From Ciona intestinalis (lineage: Eukaryota; Chordata; Ascidiacea; Phlebobranchia; Cionidae), in the NCBI RefSeq assembly GCF_000224145.3, contig NC_020174.2:5037117-5101116 (forward strand): a stretch of 64,000 nt of DNA. Reading direction: 5' to 3'. The notes beneath the pieces were generated by a model. The model searched no databases. It saw only the letters and a program-made list of their open reading frames with translations, and was not told where the DNA came from. Below are positions 60,901 to 64,000 of the stretch, piece after piece. Numbering within the stretch: the first letter of the stretch is position 1; each line of letters opens with the position of its first letter. The position numbers and the translations under genes are program-made.

Positions 60901-61185
60901 TGAATACACTGTGATCTTCTCATACGAATAGGATCAGGAATTGCCTCACAAGTTGTTGGGTTTTCATTGTTTTTTTTGGATAAAAACAGCGTCCGATTTG
61001 ACGTACAAAAAATTTTCAGAACCTTGAAAAATCAAATATATTTTTATTATACAATCAGTCAATCTTTGGTATTCAGGTTGTGGAAATTATATATCAAAAC
61101 AAACAAAAAGATTGCTTACCTTTTTAGTACAAACATACGTGCTTCGTTTAGCACCTGGCAAACATTTAAGACAAACAGATAACAT
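57921..61185 (-). CDS. TMEM143: TMEM143 (DUF3754 mitochondrial membrane protein)
   Basis: Eight exons: 61185-61120, 61022-60851, 60607-60306, 59855-59725, 59443-59327, 59130-58975, 58620-58439 and 58171-57921, giving 458 residues (human about 459). The basic, serine-containing N-terminus suits a mitochondrial presequence, as reported for TMEM143. Matching landmarks are FANIDPDRSE, RVVVAARNRNS, LKGFKDVPVDH, FFNVGMTVLTDLK and MLYYKSTSNNRG. Two hydrophobic segments lie at about 279-297 and 300-314. Its molecular function is unknown. The exon ending 59725 has a GC donor (AAG then GCAAGC), and the flanking phases and protein match support it. An intron carries a long G-run and another a SINE tail. 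Family assignment is strong. Confidence 0.9.
58290..58400. repeat. Imperfect inverted repeat element
   Basis: ACGTCGTATATTTCCGCTTC on the left and GACGAATCGTCGGAAATACA on the right form imperfect inverted arms around GCCACGTTTTTTTGC. The tail ATTATGCCTGGTAGCAAAAT recurs near 60245 and, inverted, near 1475. A related piece lies at 24390-24440 (GGCAGACGAAACGTCGGAAA). It looks like another short non-autonomous element, here in a TMEM143 intron. Confidence 0.55.
58785..58935 (+). mobile_element. SINE, 3' part
   Basis: ATGAAACAGAACACCTGTG and TTATAACGACTGTCCGACC give the best-preserved tail in the window, preceded by about 80 bases of SINE body. It lies in the TMEM143 intron between the exons starting 58620 and ending 58975. 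Confidence 0.65.
59226..59254 (+). repeat. Long G-run
   Basis: Runs of 8, about 13 and 3 guanines separated by single adenines. The run could form a G-quadruplex on the plus strand and is prone to length polymorphism. It lies in a TMEM143 intron. Confidence 0.85.
59478..59560 (+). mobile_element. MITE, family A, 5' fragment
   Basis: AAGGTAGGATGACACCATTA, GCACATAATATTCAAATATC and ACAATTAACAACAGTCCATG match the first half of family A. It lies in the TMEM143 intron next to the GC donor. Confidence 0.65.
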
Positions 61186-61946
61186 TTCAAGTTTTCTTAC
61201 TAAACCATTATTTTGGTGTCTTTTATTAAAAATACATTAACACTGTTTAAAATAGTTCTAACATTTCGTAATAATGCTGATGCAAAGTCTTGTATAGCAT
61301 TAATTTTGCAATTAATTAAACGTAACCTGTATTTTTAAATACGCCTTTCTTTGACGCAGAAAATTTGTTATGATTATTAAACGAACAGCTGTGTTGTAGT
61401 GAAACAACCGGATCACGTTTTAATTGGTTAAATTTGTCACGTGAGATGGTCTAACAAGCTTCGCTATTCTGAACGTGCTAGAAAGCAAAGCAATATATGC
61501 TGTAATTGCCTTTTAACTACCCTTTCTAGATTCGAATTACCCTTTTTAACTTTTTATATACCAACTCTGCTATAGATGTAGTTGCTTCTCTTCGTTTTGG
61601 TTGCTTTTTGCGGATTGTGAATCACTACTGACAAATTTTCCTATAGATTTATTTATTGAAAAAAACCACAAGAAACCCAAATTAAATAAATACTTCGTTT
61701 ATTTGGTCAGTGAATCTGGAACAATGTTCACTGCAGGGAGCAAGGCTGCTTCATTTTCAGTGGGGTTTCCAAGTAATTGGATAAGCCCTTTATAATGTGC
61801 ATGATGAAGAATACAGTGCAACACCGAAAAATTCATCCAGAAATTAAGAGGATTTTTCTTTTAGAAACGTATACTGCGTTTTCGTAGTAAATGGCGCATG
61901 AAGTTTTGCCTAACTAGTCCGCTGGGAGAGTTTAAAAAGAAAGAAA

Positions 61947-63990
61947 CTATAACTCGTCCTTGTCCTCAGTTTCACCACCAGGTGGGGGTGGAGCGCCACC
62001 TTCTCCGCCTTGGTAAATCTTTGAAACAATAGGTTGAACAACTTCTTCCATCTTCTTCTTCTGTGCTTCATAATCTTCTTTCTCTGCTCCCTCCTGATGG
62101 TCATCCAACCACTTAATGGTTTCTTCAACAGCTTTAGTAACAGTTTCTTTGTCTTCATCTGACAGCTTGCCACCCAACTTTTCTTTGTCACCAACTTGGT
62201 TCTTGAGAGAGTAGGCATAACTTTCAAGCTCATTCTTGGCATCAACCTTCTCTTTAAGCTGAAATAAAAACATACCTTTAAAATTTGCATAACTTGTATT
62301 TAAAACTTGTTGAAACATGCCAAAGTTTACAGCTTCCTTCTATTTTATTATTTTAATATTATATATTAGTTTTTGTTAAAATCAAAATTTATTATAATAG
62401 TTTAACATTTCTAATCTAAGTGAAGATAAAAATTCATCTTCTCTAATTACCTTTTGATCCTCTGATGCAAATTTCTCTGCATCTTGTACCATCCTTTCAA
62501 TGTCTTCTTTTGACAATCTGTTGTCGTCATTCTTGATTGTAATCTTTTCTTTGTTACCGGTTCCCTTGTCCTCTGCGGACACACGGAGTATACCATTCAC
62601 ATCAATCTCAAATGTCACTTCGATCTGAGGAACTCCACGTGGAGCAGGGGGGATTCCAGTGAGGTCAAACTTGCCCAAGTGATGGTTATCCTTCGTCATT
62701 GCTCTTTCACCTGTAGTAAAACTTTTTTAATCAACAGCTCTTAGAAAATTCTGGAGCTACGAAATGTTAGCGAACACAAATCATTTGTGCATTACAAGTA
62801 AAACATTAGAAATCTACATTTTGTTAAAGTCCTTACCTTCCAAAACATTGATTGTAACAGTAGGCTGGTTGTCACTGGCGGTTGAGAAAATTTGGGATTT
62901 CTTAGTTGGAACCACAGTGTTTCTACCGATAAGTTTTGTCATCACACCTCCAACGGTTTCAATACCAAGGGTGAGTGGGCAAACATCAAGAAGGACAAGA
63001 TCACCTGGAATTTAAAAACCACCTTCAATCAATTTTGAAATGCAATGCTATTAACAAATCACTATTTTGCAATGCTATTAGTATTAACTAATCACTATTT
63101 AGTGTAAAGCTAAGAAGCTAACACTAACACAAACCAGCCTAGGTGTTCGGAAATCTAGCTCAAAGGTGTTGTACACATTCAGTATCAAATTTTACAAAAA
63201 GTCAATGAGGCCAAGGGTTAATATTAAGCAGAACACTCTGCATATAGCTACAATTCGTATAACTGCCATGACAAAGTTCTTACCGGTGTCAGATTCTCCC
63301 CCAAGCACACCAGCTTGCACTGCAGCACCAAAAGCAACAGCTTCATCAGGGTTGATACCACGGTTTGGTTCCTTTCCTTTGAAGTGATCCTTGACAAGTT
63401 GTTGGATCTTTGGGATGCGGGTGGAACCTCCAACAAGAACAACTTCGTCCACATCTTTAACAGTGAGGTCAGCATCTTCGAGGACTTTCTTCACTGGAAC
63501 CATTGTGGAACGGAAAAGGTCCTGTAAGAGTAAAAAGAATAATATATAATTACAGTTTATTGGGGGTTTATAAAAGAATAAAAGCTTTAATGTTTTAAAG
63601 TTATAAAGTTATTCAAGGCATAAAAGTTATTCAAGATTATGAAATGTTCTTTTTGGCAAACATTTTAGTGAACTATAAAAAAACAGAAACCACGCATTTT
63701 AACTAACTATAAAACAAAAACAAAAACTTTCATCCAAATATTGAGTATTCTTACCATGTTGAGTTCCTCAAACTTGGCTCTGGTGAGAGTTTCAGAGAAA
63801 TCTTCGCCTTCAAAGAAACTTTCAATTTCCACAGTTGCGACCTGACTGGATGAGAGCGCTCTCTTTGCCTTTTCAACTTCTCGTCTAAGCTTCTGTACAG
63901 CACGGTTGTCTCGTCTCATATCTTTACCTCTCTTCTTCTTGTACAGCTTCATGAAGTAGTCCATTACACGTTGGTCAAAATCTTCACCAC
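61947..63990 (-). CDS. HSPA5: ER chaperone BiP/GRP78, 3' part
   Basis: Five exons, 63990-63755, 63521-63284, 63004-62837, 62710-62451 and 62258-61947, cover about the last 405 residues. The bases beyond 63990 are an acceptor, so the 5' part lies outside the window. HSPA5 is the ATP-dependent Hsp70 of the endoplasmic reticulum lumen, central to folding and the unfolded-protein response. Visible features are GGEDFDQRV and [16 protein letters not shown] in the nucleotide-binding domain, [16 protein letters not shown] as linker and start of the substrate domain, the lid region, and the C-terminal ER-retrieval signal KDEL, which separates it from cytosolic Hsp70. An AATAAA on the minus strand occurs near 61696. 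All phases close. Confidence 0.98.
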
Positions 63991-64000
63991 CTGTTACGCA

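Noticed and set aside
1..64000. CRISPR arrays, bacterial operons, prophage or plasmid features
   Set aside because: No regularly spaced repeats and no prokaryotic gene layout. All genes have introns.

Overview
The window is animal nuclear DNA with small exons, short GT-AG introns, phase-conserved gene structures and many short interspersed repeats. Gene content and compactness (chordate-type UNC5 and BCO1-like genes with very small introns, plus a dense family of roughly 190-bp repeats with inverted termini) fit a tunicate, most likely a sea squirt of the Ciona type. The species call is an inference; no ribosomal or mitochondrial marker is present. I built exon models by hand from splice sites and reading phase, using remembered family features. 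No alignment was run.

Layout. Positions 22-3297 (minus) hold seven exons of a gene open at both ends, with a stretch resembling the N-terminal part of clustered-mitochondria (CLU) proteins. Positions 5893-29306 (plus) hold a netrin-receptor UNC5-like gene: signal peptide, two Ig domains, two thrombospondin type 1 repeats and one membrane helix. Its first intron is 14.5 kb, and it ends in a short tail without the ZU5, UPA and death domains of the family. Positions 31989-41900 (minus) hold an 11-exon inositol polyphosphate multikinase gene. A 44-codon ORF lies divergently upstream of it. Positions 43372-46308 (plus) encode an aquaglyceroporin, which converges with a 107-residue single-RRM, DAZ/BOULE-like gene at 46419-46880 (minus). 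Positions 48409-55984 (minus) encode a BCO1/RPE65-family carotenoid oxygenase. Its 3.9-kb last intron contains two opposite-strand genes: a stathmin-like coiled-coil protein (48750-50089) and ABRACL (51153-51845). Positions 57921-61185 (minus) hold TMEM143, and 61947 to the right edge (minus) holds the 3' part of the ER chaperone HSPA5/BiP, ending in KDEL.

The neighbours share no evident pathway. This looks like an ordinary stretch of a compact chordate genome rather than a functional cluster. Repeats fill many introns: one inverted-repeat MITE family has about 20 copies (mostly right of 30 kb, and especially dense in BCO1), and a tRNA-derived SINE is present in full and as tail fragments.

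The most unusual points are the UNC5 receptor without its usual cytoplasmic signalling domains, a one-base phase conflict in that gene, two phase-supported GC-AG introns, and the two genes nested in the BCO1 intron.
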